40,434 bases of DNA from Kiritimatiellia bacterium (GCA_017962315.1 JAGCVN010000127.1:1-40434); one strand, 5' to 3'. Positions 1-9,532 are shown, numbered from the stretch's first letter. A program made the numbers and translations. Notes: generated by a model from the sequence alone, not told the origin.

Positions 1-876
1 CCGCCCGCCACGCGCACGCCGCCCCCGAACGCAGGGAAACCGCCGCCCGCCCCCGTCACGAGGCCGCCGTCTGCCACGCGCGCCGGAAGCAAGCCGAATC
101 CGCCGCCCGTCCGTTCGCAGACGCTGCCCCGCCCGGCTTTGAACACGACGAAGCCCCCAGCCCGTTCGCGGCCGTCTTTGAGTGAGCGTCCAAGGGTCAC
201 GACTCCGGCGCCACCGCCCGCTCCGCCGCCACGCACAACACCTGTGAAACCACAGCGTTTCGTCCCGCCGCCACCGAACGTCCGAAGTCGCGCAAAGGGG
301 CATCGCCCGCCGCCGGATTTCGGAGGCCATCGCCACCATCGCCATCCTCCCCGCCCTGTGTTGCACCCGCCCTTCTTTGCAACCTCTCGCCACTTCTTTT
401 TTAACACCTGGAGTTGGGACCCTTACGGCGAGGCCTTCGTCCCGGCAACGTTGAATCCGGTTTTCGACCCCTACTGGGGCTGGCACGGCGTCGGCGGGAT
501 CTGGTGGGAACGCGCTTACGCGACCAGTTACGGCTATGGCTTGTCCCGCTACGGGTACTACCCCTATTACGCCGCCCCGGACAGGTATACGGCGGCGGTG
601 AATCCCGCGACCCAGACGGTCGTCCTCCCCGCCCCCGGACAGGAGGCCATCCAGACACCGGAAGAGGCGAACGACGAGATGGCCAACCTGCTCATTCCCG
701 AATACCGGGAGGAGACATTCGACAATGTTTACGATGCCCTGCTTCTAGAATCCCCGGATACCACGCTTGAAACACGGTCGTGGTACACGGAGACCCTGGA
801 TCCGGCGCGTATTTTACGTTCCTACCACGGACTCGACCGTGAAAACGAGTCCGTCAATCTGTTCACCGACGAGTAA
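1..876 (+). CDS. Pro-rich then Tyr-rich protein, 5' end outside window
   Basis: I do not recognise a family. The frame is open from base 1 to the TAA at 874-876 with no stop, so the gene starts left of the window and 291 residues are visible; the TTG at 139 is only an internal in-frame codon. The first ~110 visible residues are dominated by Pro, Thr, Arg and Ala (PPP and RPP runs) with a His-rich patch (GGHRHHRHPP). A Trp/Tyr/Gly-rich stretch follows (YGYGLSRYGYYPYY), then an acidic C-terminal third (EEANDEMANLL). This low-complexity pattern suits an envelope or extracellular linker protein. It lies 12 bp before the TolC-family gene and is probably co-transcribed with it. Function unknown; that it is a real gene is fairly sure because the acidic C-terminus is of normal complexity. 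Confidence 0.7.
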   Translation, partial: PPATRTPPPNAGKPPPAPVTRPPSATRAGSKPNPPPVRSQTLPRPALNTTKPPARSRPSLSERPRVTTPAPPPAPPPRTTPVKPQRFVPPPPNVRSRAKGHRPPPDFGGHRHHRHPPRPVLHPPFFATSRHFFFNTWSWDPYGEAFVPATLNPVFDPYWGWHGVGGIWWERAYATSYGYGLSRYGYYPYYAAPDRYTAAVNPATQTVVLPAPGQEAIQTPEEANDEMANLLIPEYREETFDNVYDALLLESPDTTLETRSWYTETLDPARILRSYHGLDRENESVNLFTDE

Positions 877-888
877 AAAGGAGACCGA

Positions 889-2310
889 ATGATGAAACTG
901 TGTACGCCACGAATCTTCAACCTGTCCGCGTTGTCCTTCGCGCTGGCCGCCCTGCTATGCAGCTGCTCCACCGTGGAACGCGCGAGGAACGCGCAAAAAG
1001 AGGGGAACCGGCTGGACGGCGAATACACCGTCCTGTCCGCCGACGCCGGGATCAAACCGGGTGCCGTCGTCGCCTTGAAACAGCTGGAGGACATCGCATT
1101 GCGGTTTCATCCCGCGATCCAGCAGGCGTCGCAAGCGGTCGAAACGGCCCGCTGCCAGCTCAAGGTCGTCAAGTCGCGGCGGCTTCCCCAGGTCTCGGCG
1201 GGGGGCGGGTATTCACGCAGCACGTCGAACTCGCGCTTCCACCGCGGCAAAACCGAAATGGCGGGCAGCTGGAGCGGATCGCTCGGTCTGGACCTGCTGT
1301 TGTACGACTTCGGGAAACTCGATGCAAAAGAAAAACAAGCGATTGAAGACATTCTCGCCTCCGAGGAACAGTTCCGCCAATCCCAGGTCTCCGTCCTCTA
1401 CAACGTGCGGGCCACGTTCTTCGAAGTCCACCGGACCGGGCACCTCCTGCTGGTCGCGCTCGACAACCTGCGGCAGTACCGCGAACATCTGGACGAGGCG
1501 AAATCGATGTTCAAAGTCGGCACGTGCCGTAAGTACGACGTGACGAAAGCGGAGGTCGATTACGGGAACGCGCAACTCGAAGTAATCACCGCCAGCAACA
1601 ACCTGACGACGGCGAAAGCGGATCTCAACGCGGCGCTCGGATTCGCGGATTCGCCGGTCTACAAAATCGCGGCGAGCAAGCTTCCGAAAAAACAGATCGA
1701 CGACGACGCGGAAGGGTTAATGGCGTTCGCCCGCAAAAACTCGCCGGCGCTCGCCGTCCAGGCGGCACGTGAACGAGCCGCCTCCGCGTATGTCGATGAG
1801 ACCATCGCGAACCTCTACCCCGATGTCACGGCGGGCATTTCGCTCGACCTTTCGGGGAAAGGGTTCCCGCTTGTCGTGAACTGGTCCTGGTTCGGCCGCC
1901 TGGCGGAAGACCTCTTCACGGGATTCCGCAGAACGGCGCTGATCGATGCCGCCGTCGCGGAACTCCGCGCCGCACGGGCGAAGCGCGCGGAGACGGAACA
2001 GACGCTTTACCTCGATCTCGTGAAGGCGGTGGCCCGCCGGGACAGCGCGCGGCAGAGCTCCCTCGTCTCGCAGAAGACCTATGAACAGGCGAAGGAGAAC
2101 TTCGCCATCGTGGACGAGCAGTTCCGCGTCGGGACCTCTTCTTCCATCGAGCGGACGGACGCGCAAGTTCAGGTCACGCAGGCGAAGGCGGACATGGTCC
2201 GTTCGCGCTACGACGAACAGATCGCCCAGGCGAAGATCGCCTCCCTCGTCGGACTTCTCCAGGAACCTCCCGAACCGCCGGAAGCCGAGAAGGACGCTTC
2301 CAACAAATAA
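889..2310 (+). CDS. TolC-family outer-membrane efflux lipoprotein
   Basis: Outer-membrane channel subunit of a tripartite export system (RND, MacAB or type I). The 473-aa length is typical of OprM/NodT-type proteins. The N-terminus is a lipoprotein signal: basic start, hydrophobic stretch, then a lipobox-like LCSC near residues 23-26, so the mature protein should be lipidated. The body has the expected two related halves rich in coiled-coil helix (for example AKSMFKVGTCRKYDVTKAEV and ENFAIVDEQFRVGTSSSIE), each carrying the family pattern of a helix, a G(T) turn and then a helix. AGGAG at 880-884 precedes two adjacent ATGs; 892 has slightly better spacing than 889. No periplasmic adaptor is encoded next to it. 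A MacB-type pair lies 12 kb downstream, but pairing with it is only a guess. Confidence 0.9.
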   Translation: MMKLCTPRIFNLSALSFALAALLCSCSTVERARNAQKEGNRLDGEYTVLSADAGIKPGAVVALKQLEDIALRFHPAIQQASQAVETARCQLKVVKSRRLPQVSAGGGYSRSTSNSRFHRGKTEMAGSWSGSLGLDLLLYDFGKLDAKEKQAIEDILASEEQFRQSQVSVLYNVRATFFEVHRTGHLLLVALDNLRQYREHLDEAKSMFKVGTCRKYDVTKAEVDYGNAQLEVITASNNLTTAKADLNAALGFADSPVYKIAASKLPKKQIDDDAEGLMAFARKNSPALAVQAARERAASAYVDETIANLYPDVTAGISLDLSGKGFPLVVNWSWFGRLAEDLFTGFRRTALIDAAVAELRAARAKRAETEQTLYLDLVKAVARRDSARQSSLVSQKTYEQAKENFAIVDEQFRVGTSSSIERTDAQVQVTQAKADMVRSRYDEQIAQAKIASLVGLLQEPPEPPEAEKDASNK

Positions 2311-2339
2311 CACCACAGTTGGGTAATGGAGAAAGCATC

Positions 2340-3203
2340 ATGCGTATTTTGGTAAACGGGACGGAGATTGCACAAGAGTGGATCGACGAGATGATCCGTT
2401 TGTGGCAGCAGGACGGCAAATTCTCTGACGACAAAAGCGACAAATCGCCCGAAAGCATCCGCAAACAGGCGGAAGACACCATAATCGACAAGGAACTCCT
2501 CGCCCAGTATCTCCTGTCTTCAAGCTCACCCTATCCAGACCCCCCGGAAAAGCGCATCCAGATCGAGCTGCGCCAACATCCCGACTATTACAGCACGTTC
2601 CAACCGGAAGAGGCCCGGACAAAAGCCATCCTCTTTATCAAGGAAGGGATGCTGGACAAGGAACTAAAGGCGAAAATTCGAAAACCCTCAGACGCCGAGT
2701 ATCAGAAGATCTATGACAGCCAACCTGACAATTTCGTTTTCGGCGAATGTTACTTCGTGACACGGATTGACTATTATCTGGATCAGGAAAACAGCCCTTC
2801 CGCCTCCGATGCGATGATTGCCCTGATCAAACTGAAATCCGAGATCGAAGAGTCCGAAAATCCCGAAAATGCCTGGTTCAACGCCATGATCAACGAATCG
2901 GACTCGTTCCTTCAAAACATGAGAGACAATTTCCATTTGCTCGGGAAAGAAGACATTCCCAGAGAAATCGCCGAAAAACTCGATGCCAGCGAGCAGGGGG
3001 GGATCTGCGGCCCGTTTTTCACCGACCTCAATACCGTCAGCCTCTTCAGGCTGGAGTCAAAGCTCCCCCAAAGGAAACTCTCGCTTGAAGAGAGCAAGGG
3101 ATTGATCTTCAAATCGTGGTATCAAACCCAGAAAGCCCTCCTCTACAAAGAACTTGCCGACAAGTTGCGGAAAGACGCAAAAATCGAATATCTGGACGAC
3201 TGA
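2340..3203 (+). CDS. parvulin/SurA-like peptidyl-prolyl isomerase, no signal peptide
   Basis: Probably a peptidyl-prolyl cis-trans isomerase or chaperone of the SurA/PrsA/NifM type, 287 aa. The N-terminal ~120 residues look like a SurA-N helical chaperone part (VNGTEIAQEWIDEM, then QAEDTIIDKELLAQYL). Residues ~120-245 match the parvulin layout: FVFGECYFV, a helical region, LGKEDIPREIAEKLDAS, then GGICGPFFTDLNTVSLFRLE, the usual 'G.isgp..t..g.h...l' ending. A final helix follows. ATG 2340 is chosen because GGAGA sits 8 bases upstream; the TTG at 2319 has no ribosome site. No signal peptide or lipobox is visible, unlike periplasmic SurA/PrsA; NifM is a known cytoplasmic relative. It begins 29 bp after the TolC-family gene. 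Confidence 0.6.
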   Translation: MRILVNGTEIAQEWIDEMIRLWQQDGKFSDDKSDKSPESIRKQAEDTIIDKELLAQYLLSSSSPYPDPPEKRIQIELRQHPDYYSTFQPEEARTKAILFIKEGMLDKELKAKIRKPSDAEYQKIYDSQPDNFVFGECYFVTRIDYYLDQENSPSASDAMIALIKLKSEIEESENPENAWFNAMINESDSFLQNMRDNFHLLGKEDIPREIAEKLDASEQGGICGPFFTDLNTVSLFRLESKLPQRKLSLEESKGLIFKSWYQTQKALLYKELADKLRKDAKIEYLDD

Positions 3204-3239
3204 CGGACGTTCCTGCGAGATTTCTTCCAAACTTTGTTA

Positions 3240-3268
3240 TTCACGGAGACAGGGTTTTGTGGTAGAGT
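3240..3268 (+). promoter_or_regulatory. weak sigma70-like promoter before the aminotransferase
   Basis: TTCACG (3240-3245) and TAGAGT (3263-3268) are separated by 17 bases, and the ATG at 3294 follows 25 bases later. Each hexamer matches the consensus at four positions. It sits in the 90-bp gap after the parvulin-like gene, which would separate two transcription units. Tentative. Confidence 0.35.
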
Positions 3269-3293
3269 ACCGCTTCCAGCAAGGACGTATGCG

Positions 3294-4598
3294 ATGGCTA
3301 TGAAACTTCATGAACTGGCGGAAAGCCTAAACGGGGATTTACAGGCGGACGGTTGCCCGCTTTTCTCCATGCTCTCCGAAAAGGGGCGCCGGGCTTTTTT
3401 CCCTTCCAAGGGAATCCTGGGGCAGAGCGCGGAAGCGAAAGGGCGCGACATCAACGCGACAATCGGTGTCGCGCTCGAAGAGGACGGGACCCCGCTCACG
3501 CTCGACTGCGTGATGGAGACCTTGCGGCTCCCGAAGACCGCCCTGCTCTACAGTCCAAGCTCCGGCGTGCGGGAATTGCGCGAGACCTGGCGTGAACTGG
3601 AAATCCGCAAGAATCCCTCGCTCGCGGGAAAATCCTTCTCACTGCCTGTCGCGACCCATGCGCTCACGCACGGCTTGACCGTTTCCGCACAGTTGTTCCT
3701 GGATGCGGAGGACGCGGTAATCCTACCGGATTTCTACTGGGACAACTACGAGCTTGTCTTCCGCGAGGGAACCGGTGCTTCGCTGGCGACCTACCCCATG
3801 TTCACGGAAGCCGGTTCGTTCAACACAGATGGTCTTGCCGCGCACTTGCGCGAACCGGGCGAGAAAAAAGTCGTCCTCTTAAACTTTCCCAACAACCCGA
3901 CCGGATACACGGCGACGGAGACAGACGCCGACGCGATCACCGCGGCCCTTCTCGCGGCGGCACAGGCGGGGAAGCACATCGTCGTCCTGTTGGATGACGC
4001 CTATTTCGGGCTCGTTTACGAACAGGGCGTCTGCCGCGAATCGCTCTTCGCCAGGCTTTGCGATCTACACGAAAACCTTCTGGCCGTGAAACTTGACGGC
4101 GCGACCAAGGAGGATTACGTCTGGGGAGCGCGCGTCGGGTTCATCACGTTCGGTGCGAAGGGCGCAACGGCCGCGCACTATCGCGCGCTGGAACAGAAGG
4201 CGGCCGGCGTCGTCCGGGCCACCGTCTCCAATCCCACGAATATCGGGCAGCAGATCCTTTTGAAAGCGTTCCGCAACGCGGACTACGAAAACCAGAAACG
4301 GGAAAAGTATGAAACCCTCCGGCGGCGTTACGTGAAACTCCGGGAGATCTTCGCCGCCAACCCGTCCTTTGCCGACTCCTTCCGTGTCATGCCATTCAAC
4401 AGCGGCTACTTCATGTGCGTGAAACCGATCGGTGTCGATCCGGAAACGGTGCGGCAGAGACTTCTCTCGCGCTACAGCACGGGCGTGATCGTCCTCTCCG
4501 GATTGATCCGCATCGCCTTCTCCTCCGTCCCGCTCGGCAAGCTCGAACGCCTCTTCCGCAACATTGATTCCGCAATCCGGGAATTGAGAGCCGAATAA
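3294..4598 (+). CDS. class I/II PLP-dependent aminotransferase
   Basis: Fold-type I aminotransferase, 434 aa, cytoplasmic; transfers an amino group from an amino acid to a 2-oxo acid. Visible family marks are the N-terminal segment FFPSKGILGQSAEAK, the NNPTGYT motif in FPNNPTGYT, the DDAYFGLVYE strand for the PLP ring Asp/Tyr, the likely Schiff-base Lys272 in LDGATKEDY, and the phosphate-binding arginine in WGARVGF. The substrate cannot be read from sequence; aspartate- or aromatic-type activity are both possible. The start ATG 3294 has AAGGA at 3281-3285; an upstream in-frame TTG at 3234 has no ribosome site and lies within the putative promoter. It is followed 18 bp later by the aldo/keto reductase and then by a second aminotransferase, dapL. 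Confidence 0.85.
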   Translation: MAMKLHELAESLNGDLQADGCPLFSMLSEKGRRAFFPSKGILGQSAEAKGRDINATIGVALEEDGTPLTLDCVMETLRLPKTALLYSPSSGVRELRETWRELEIRKNPSLAGKSFSLPVATHALTHGLTVSAQLFLDAEDAVILPDFYWDNYELVFREGTGASLATYPMFTEAGSFNTDGLAAHLREPGEKKVVLLNFPNNPTGYTATETDADAITAALLAAAQAGKHIVVLLDDAYFGLVYEQGVCRESLFARLCDLHENLLAVKLDGATKEDYVWGARVGFITFGAKGATAAHYRALEQKAAGVVRATVSNPTNIGQQILLKAFRNADYENQKREKYETLRRRYVKLREIFAANPSFADSFRVMPFNSGYFMCVKPIGVDPETVRQRLLSRYSTGVIVLSGLIRIAFSSVPLGKLERLFRNIDSAIRELRAE

Positions 4599-4616
4599 AC
4601 TTTTCCAGGAGTCCTC

Positions 4617-5480
4617 ATGGAACTGAACAGACGAACCTTTCTCGAACTCGGCGGCGCGGGCGCGATCGCGCCTGTCGTCCCCGCAAAGAAGTTTTCCGCG
4701 ACCGACACGGTGGAACTCGGAAAGACCGGGATCAAAACCTCGCGACTCTGTTTCGGGACCGGCGTGAAGTCGCACAACCGGAATTCAGGCCTCGGCCGGA
4801 CGGGACACGACAACGCGATCAAGCTCCTCCGTCACGCCTACGAGTGCGGCGTCCGTTGTTTCGACATGGCGGACTCCTACGGGACGCACGGGTTCGTCGC
4901 AGAGGCGTTGGCGCCCTACCCCCGCCAGAGCTACACACTCATCTCCAAGATCTGGTTCCGTGGGGGCGGCATCCCAGCCGAAGACAAGAAACCCACCTCC
5001 GAGACAATCGACCGGTTCCTGCGCGAATTGAAAACCGACTATGTGGATGTCGTCCAGCTGCACTGCGTGACAAGCGGCAAGTGGCCGCAGGAGAACGCCG
5101 CCGTGATGGAGGGACTGAACGCCGCGAAAAAGGCGGGGAAAATCCGTGCGCACGGTCTCTCCATGCACAACATCGCCGCGTTGAAAACGGCGGTTGAAAC
5201 CCCGTGGGCGGAGGTCTGCCACGTGCGGATCAACCCGTTCAAGGTGTTGATGGACGGCTCCGTGGAAGAAATCACCGAACTGTGCAAGAAGCTCAACGGG
5301 CGAGGCGCGGGCGTGATCGGCATCAAGATCCTGGGTGAAGGCTGGGTCGGGCAGTACCCGGAAAAAATCGACGAATCGCTTGCCTTTTCCATCAAAGGCG
5401 GATTCGTGGACATCCTCGACATCGGATTTCTCAAGGTCGCCGAGTTTGACGACATCGTTGCGCGGATTGCGCGGATTTGA
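4617..5480 (+). CDS. aldo/keto reductase with Tat-like N-terminus
   Basis: NAD(P)H-dependent carbonyl reductase of the AKR superfamily, 287 aa. The classic tetrad is present: Asp83 and Tyr88 in FDMADSYG, Lys111 in LISKIWF and His149 in VVQLHCV. The N-terminus carries [10 protein letters not shown] followed by a short apolar stretch, the pattern of a twin-arginine (Tat) signal, so export with bound cofactor is possible; a tatA gene lies 4 kb away. The hydrophobic stretch is short, so a retained cytoplasmic form cannot be excluded. ATG 4617 has AGGAG at 4607-4611. The tail ends near IARI; at 287 aa it is slightly shorter than the ~320 aa of many AKRs. Substrate unknown. It lies between two aminotransferase genes with gaps below 20 bp. 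Confidence 0.85.
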   Translation: MELNRRTFLELGGAGAIAPVVPAKKFSATDTVELGKTGIKTSRLCFGTGVKSHNRNSGLGRTGHDNAIKLLRHAYECGVRCFDMADSYGTHGFVAEALAPYPRQSYTLISKIWFRGGGIPAEDKKPTSETIDRFLRELKTDYVDVVQLHCVTSGKWPQENAAVMEGLNAAKKAGKIRAHGLSMHNIAALKTAVETPWAEVCHVRINPFKVLMDGSVEEITELCKKLNGRGAGVIGIKILGEGWVGQYPEKIDESLAFSIKGGFVDILDIGFLKVAEFDDIVARIARI

Positions 5481-5499
5481 CGAAAGGACATTCTGTATC

Positions 5500-6723
5500 A
5501 TGATTCTGGTCAACGAAAACTACAGCAAACTCAAAGCATCGTACCTCTTCGCGGATATCGCGAAACGGGTTAAGGTGTTCCAGTCTTCCTATCCGGAAAA
5601 ACCGATCATCCGCCTTGGCATCGGCGATGTCACCGAACCCCTGCCCCCCGCCTGTGTCGAAGCGTTCCACAAGGCGGTGGATGAGATGGCCACCCGTGAA
5701 ACCTTTCGCGGTTACGGACCGGAACAGGGTTACGAATTCCTCCGCGAGGCGATAGCCCAGAACGATTTCCGCAAACGCGGCGCGGACATCTCAGCAGACG
5801 AGATTTTTGTGAGCGACGGCGCGAAGTGCGACACTGCGAACATTCAGGAACTTTTCGCGCAGAAGCTGAAAATCGCCGTGCCGGATCCCGTCTATCCCGT
5901 CTACGTCGACACCAACGTGATGGCCGGACGCACCGGGAAAAACACCGCAGGCCGTTACTCCGGACTGGTGTACCTCGACAGCACACAGGAAAACGGGTTC
6001 GTGCCGCCGCCTCCGGAAACGCCTGTCGATCTGGTCTACCTCTGCTTCCCGAACAACCCGACGGGCGCGGTGGCGACGAAGGAACAACTCGCCGCCTGGG
6101 TAGACTACGCCCGCGCCAACAAGGCGCTGATCCTTTTTGACGCCGCCTATGAGGCGTTTATCCGTACACCTGGAATCCCCCATAGCATCTACGAGATTCC
6201 CGGCGCGAAATCGTGTGCGATTGAATTTCGGAGTTTTTCAAAAACGGCCGGATTCACCGGTACGCGTTGCGCGTTCACGGTCGTGCCGAAAGAACTGGCC
6301 GCCTACACCCAGAAAGGGGAAGCCGTCCCGTTGCACCCGATGTGGACACGCCGCCACACGACCAAGTTCAACGGCGTCTCCTACCCCGTCCAGCGCGCGG
6401 CGGAGGCGGTCTACAGCCGCGAAGGAAAGAAACAGGTGAAGGCGACGATCAACTTCTACCTCGCCAACGCGAAAATCATCCGCAAAGCTTTCCTCAAGGC
6501 CGGCTACGACTGCACGGGGGGCGAAAACAGCCCGTACATCTGGGTAAACGTCAAGGGCGGGAAGTCCTGGGATTTCTTCGACCGCATTCTCCACGACGCA
6601 CAGGTCGTGATCACCCCTGGCGCGGGATTCGGACGCGACGGAGAGGGCTTTATCCGCGTTTCAGCCTTCAACAGCCGGACCAATGTGGAAGAGGCAATGC
6701 GCCGTATCTCCGCGATTTTGTAG
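5500..6723 (+). CDS. dapL: LL-diaminopimelate aminotransferase
   Basis: Converts tetrahydrodipicolinate and glutamate directly to LL-2,6-diaminopimelate, a one-step bypass in lysine and peptidoglycan precursor synthesis found in plants, Chlamydiae and other PVC bacteria. The length of 407 aa is standard for DapL. Family signatures are [53 protein letters not shown], the FPNNPTGAV motif, the PLP lysine Lys248 in [13 protein letters not shown], and a C-terminal [19 protein letters not shown]. The start is ATG 5500, with AAAGGA at 5483-5488; the frame is open further upstream but that part overlaps the aldo/keto reductase. It is the last gene of the + strand run and converges on acn over 55 bp with no strong terminator. 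Confidence 0.95.
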   Translation: MILVNENYSKLKASYLFADIAKRVKVFQSSYPEKPIIRLGIGDVTEPLPPACVEAFHKAVDEMATRETFRGYGPEQGYEFLREAIAQNDFRKRGADISADEIFVSDGAKCDTANIQELFAQKLKIAVPDPVYPVYVDTNVMAGRTGKNTAGRYSGLVYLDSTQENGFVPPPPETPVDLVYLCFPNNPTGAVATKEQLAAWVDYARANKALILFDAAYEAFIRTPGIPHSIYEIPGAKSCAIEFRSFSKTAGFTGTRCAFTVVPKELAAYTQKGEAVPLHPMWTRRHTTKFNGVSYPVQRAAEAVYSREGKKQVKATINFYLANAKIIRKAFLKAGYDCTGGENSPYIWVNVKGGKSWDFFDRILHDAQVVITPGAGFGRDGEGFIRVSAFNSRTNVEEAMRRISAIL

Positions 6724-6778
6724 CGGGCGCCACCACCAGTGCGGGGGCTGAGGATATCCGGCAGAGGAACCCCGGCCC

Positions 6779-8719
6779 CTACCGCCGCGCCACAGTTGCC
6801 AAGAGACCGCCGTTCAGCAAGAAGGTGCGCTGGCGGGCACTCAACTCGACACAAACCTTGAATGACACGCCGTTGGCGAGGTCTTCCACAACTGCCGTGC
6901 CGTCGCCTTCAATCACCTTGCGAAGCCCGGCGATCTGGAGACGGTCGCCCGCGTTGATCCGGTCGTAATCGGCAGGATCGCAGAAGACGAACGGCACGAT
7001 CCCGAAGTTGATCAGGTTGGCGCGGTGGATACGCTCGATGCCTTTCGCGATCACCGCCTTGACGCCGAGGTACATCGGGCACATCGCGGCGTGTTCGCGG
7101 CTCGATCCCTGTCCGTAGCTCTCGCCGGCCACGATGACGTTGTGCAGTCCGGCGTCACGGTTCCTGGACGCCTTCCCGTAGAATTCGGGATCGACGTGTT
7201 CAAAGACGTAATGCGCGTACTGCGGGATATTTGAACGGTACTTCAGGCGCTGTCCGGCGGGCATGATGTGGTCGGTCGTGATTTTGTCCCCGACCTTGAT
7301 CGCCGCCACACCGTCCAACCGCTCCGGCAACGGCACGCCGCGCGGCACCTCGCCGATATTCGGGCCTCGGACGATTTGCGCCGATGGATCGCCGACACCC
7401 GCCGTCTCGCGATAGAGGAAAAGGCTGTCGTCGAGTTCAAAGGCCGCCGGATCCTCCACCTGCGAAGGAAGGTCAAGCGTACGAGGATCGGTAAAGGCAC
7501 CGGTCAAGGCGGCGGCCGCCGCCGTTTCAGGACTGACGAGGAAGACCTTCGCGGACTGCGTGCCGCTGCGTCCCTCGAAATTGCGGTTGCTGGTACGGAG
7601 ACTAACCGCCTCCGTGCCGGGCGACATGTGGTTGCCGATACAGAAACCGCAGGCGTTTTCCAAGAGGCGGACACCGGCGGAAATCAAATCGAACAGCAAC
7701 CCCTCGCGGGAAAGCATTTCCACGACCTGGCGGGAACCGCAGGCGACGCCGACCTCGACGTGCGGCGCGATTTTCCGGCCGCGCAACATCAGGGCGACCG
7801 TCTTCAAATCGCGATAGGAGGAATTCGTACAGGATCCAATCAAGACCTGGTTGACCTTCTGTCCGATGAACCGGGAAAGCGGCGCGACGGAGCCGGGAGA
7901 GTGCGGACAGGCGACCAGCGGTTCGAGGGAGGAAAGATCCACGACGAATTCCTCCTCGTACCGGGCTCCCTCGTCGGCGGCGAGCGGTTGCCAATCCGGC
8001 TCACGCCCCTGCGCCTTCAGGAACGCGCGCGTCACCTCGTCGCTGGGGAAGACGGAGGTGGTGACGCCGAGTTCGGCGCCCATGTTGGTGATCGTCGCAC
8101 GGGCGGAGACGTTCAGCGTCGCGACGCCGGGCCCCGCGTATTCAAACACCTTACCCACATTGCCCTTCGTCCCGTACTTCGACAAGACCTTGAGGATTAC
8201 GTCCTTTGCGGAAACGCCGGCAGGCAGGCGTCCTTCCAGCCAGATCCGCGTAACCTTCGGCGAAGCCAGGTAGAACGGCCCGCCGGCCATTGCGACGGCG
8301 ACGTCAATCCCGCCCGCGCCGATGGCGATCATGCCGATCCCCCCGCCGGTGGGCGTGTGCGAATCACTCCCCAGAAGGGTTGCACCGGGCTTCCCGAAAC
8401 GCTCCAGGTGGAGCTGGTGGCAGATGCCGTTGCCGGGACGGGAGAAGACCTCGCCGTAGCGCCGCGCCACGCTCTCCAGGTAGTCGTGGTCGTCCGCGTT
8501 CTCGAACCCCACCTGGATCGTGTTGTGATCGACATAGCTGACAGATAAATCCGTCTTCACGCAAGGCACGCCCATACTCTCGAACTGGAGATCGGCCATC
8601 GTACCGGTGGCGTCCTGCGTAAGTGTCTGGTCGATACGGATGGCGATTTCCTTTCCCGCTACCAGCTCGCCTTCGACGAGATGGGCGGAAAGGATCTTCT
8701 CGACAATATTCTGAGGCAT
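6779..8719 (-). CDS. acn: aconitate hydratase, short (~650 aa) type
   Basis: [4Fe-4S] enzyme that interconverts citrate and isocitrate in the cytosolic TCA pathway. The 646-aa chain is the compact type seen in Aquifex and many anaerobes, not the ~890-aa AcnA. Cluster ligands are seen in GSCTNSS and CGFCIGN; substrate motifs include LLGSDSHTPTGGG. The C-terminal swivel domain carries GDKITTDHIMPAG and GSSREHAA with its active-site Ser/Arg. ATG 8719 is preceded by GGAGGGGG. It is the last gene of the rpoZ-smpB-tatA-acn run, 41 bp after tatA. A 3-isopropylmalate dehydratase is less likely because large and small domains are fused in aconitase order. Confidence 0.92.
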   Translation of the reverse strand: MPQNIVEKILSAHLVEGELVAGKEIAIRIDQTLTQDATGTMADLQFESMGVPCVKTDLSVSYVDHNTIQVGFENADDHDYLESVARRYGEVFSRPGNGICHQLHLERFGKPGATLLGSDSHTPTGGGIGMIAIGAGGIDVAVAMAGGPFYLASPKVTRIWLEGRLPAGVSAKDVILKVLSKYGTKGNVGKVFEYAGPGVATLNVSARATITNMGAELGVTTSVFPSDEVTRAFLKAQGREPDWQPLAADEGARYEEEFVVDLSSLEPLVACPHSPGSVAPLSRFIGQKVNQVLIGSCTNSSYRDLKTVALMLRGRKIAPHVEVGVACGSRQVVEMLSREGLLFDLISAGVRLLENACGFCIGNHMSPGTEAVSLRTSNRNFEGRSGTQSAKVFLVSPETAAAAALTGAFTDPRTLDLPSQVEDPAAFELDDSLFLYRETAGVGDPSAQIVRGPNIGEVPRGVPLPERLDGVAAIKVGDKITTDHIMPAGQRLKYRSNIPQYAHYVFEHVDPEFYGKASRNRDAGLHNVIVAGESYGQGSSREHAAMCPMYLGVKAVIAKGIERIHRANLINFGIVPFVFCDPADYDRINAGDRLQIAGLRKVIEGDGTAVVEDLANGVSFKVCVELSARQRTFLLNGGLLATVARR

Positions 8720-8760
8720 GGCACCCCCTCCTTCGCAACTGCGCTTGCGGGAAACGGGAT

Positions 8761-9012
8761 TTACTTGGAGGAGGCGTCCTTCGACTCGACCTTCGCCTCG
8801 ACAACCTTCGTGGGATCGGCCTTGACTTCCTCGATCAAATCCTTCGTCGCATTGGCGGCTAGCTTTTCACCCTCGTCGCGGCCTTTCTTGAACTCGCCGA
8901 GGCTCTTTCCGAGGGCGTGCGCGAGGTCGGGCAGTTTTTTCCCGCCGAAAAGCAACAAGATGATCGCCAGAACGATCAACAGCTGAAATGGTCCGATGTT
9001 AGCCCAAGACAT
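8761..9012 (-). CDS. tatA: TatA/E-type twin-arginine translocase subunit
   Basis: Pore-forming component of the Tat system that exports folded proteins. The 83-aa protein has one N-terminal membrane helix (PFQLLIVLAIILLLFG), the hinge FGGKKLPDLAHALGKSLGEF and a charged, Lys/Glu-rich cytoplasmic tail, the standard TatA layout. TatB would usually be longer and begin with an FDIG-type motif, so TatA/E is preferred. A strong AAGGAGGAT ribosome site precedes ATG 9012. No tatC is in the window. Possible clients nearby are the aldo/keto reductase (NRRTFL) and the amidotransferase-like lipoprotein (SRRMFLKG). Confidence 0.92.
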   Translation of the reverse strand: MSWANIGPFQLLIVLAIILLLFGGKKLPDLAHALGKSLGEFKKGRDEGEKLAANATKDLIEEVKADPTKVVEAKVESKDASSK

Positions 9013-9042
9013 ACTTATCCTCCTTCACTGATTACGAGAGAT

Positions 9043-9525
9043 TCACCGGTCGCGGATTGCACGGCGGGCCTCGAGGTCCGCCTCGCGACGTTTCACGGTC
9101 TCGCGCTTGTCGTGCTGCTGTTTCCCTCGGCAGACACCCAGCTCCACCTTGACCCGCCCGCGCGGGGAGAGGTAGAGCCGGAGGGGTACCAGCGCGAACC
9201 CCTTTTGTTCCTGAAGGGCCTGCAGCTTACGGATCTCCTTGGCATGCATCAGGAGCCGGCGCGTGCGCAGGGCCTCGTGGTTAAAACGGTTGCCGAAGGC
9301 ATACGGAGGGATCCGGACGGCGTTCAGGAAGAGCTGGCCGTCCTTGACCTGGGCGAACGAACCAGTCAACCCGGCCTCGCCGTGGCGGACGACCTTGACC
9401 TCGGTCCCGACCAGTTCGATCCCGGCCTCGTAACGCGCCAGGATGAAATAGTCGTGCGCCGCCCGGCGGTTGACCGTCAGGTTGGCCTGCTGCCCGCCCT
9501 TTTTCTTCTCCTTGCCATCGGCCAT
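9043..9525 (-). CDS. smpB: SsrA-binding protein SmpB
   Basis: Binds tmRNA and carries it to stalled ribosomes for trans-translation. The length of 160 aa matches the family. Signatures are NRRAAHDYFILARYEAGIEL, VGTEVKVVRHG, SFAQVKDGQLFL, and a basic C-terminal tail (KRETVKRREADLEARRAI) that mimics the missing codon-anticodon duplex in the ribosome. ATG 9525 lies 7 bp after the rpoZ stop; the AGAGGA upstream is a little distant, so translational coupling is likely. The tmRNA gene itself was not found in the window. Confidence 0.96.
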   Translation of the reverse strand: MADGKEKKKGGQQANLTVNRRAAHDYFILARYEAGIELVGTEVKVVRHGEAGLTGSFAQVKDGQLFLNAVRIPPYAFGNRFNHEALRTRRLLMHAKEIRKLQALQEQKGFALVPLRLYLSPRGRVKVELGVCRGKQQHDKRETVKRREADLEARRAIRDR

Positions 9526-9532
9526 AGCCCGA

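Noticed and set aside
5335-5499. Longer N-terminus for DapL.
   Set aside because: It would overlap the aldo/keto reductase by 146 bp and the extra residues do not resemble DapL; ATG 5500 has a ribosome site and gives the family length.
7268-8548. A 426-codon + strand frame opposite acn.
   Set aside because: Composition (Arg/Gly/Asp-rich, no motif) and full overlap with a clear aconitase mark it as a shadow frame.
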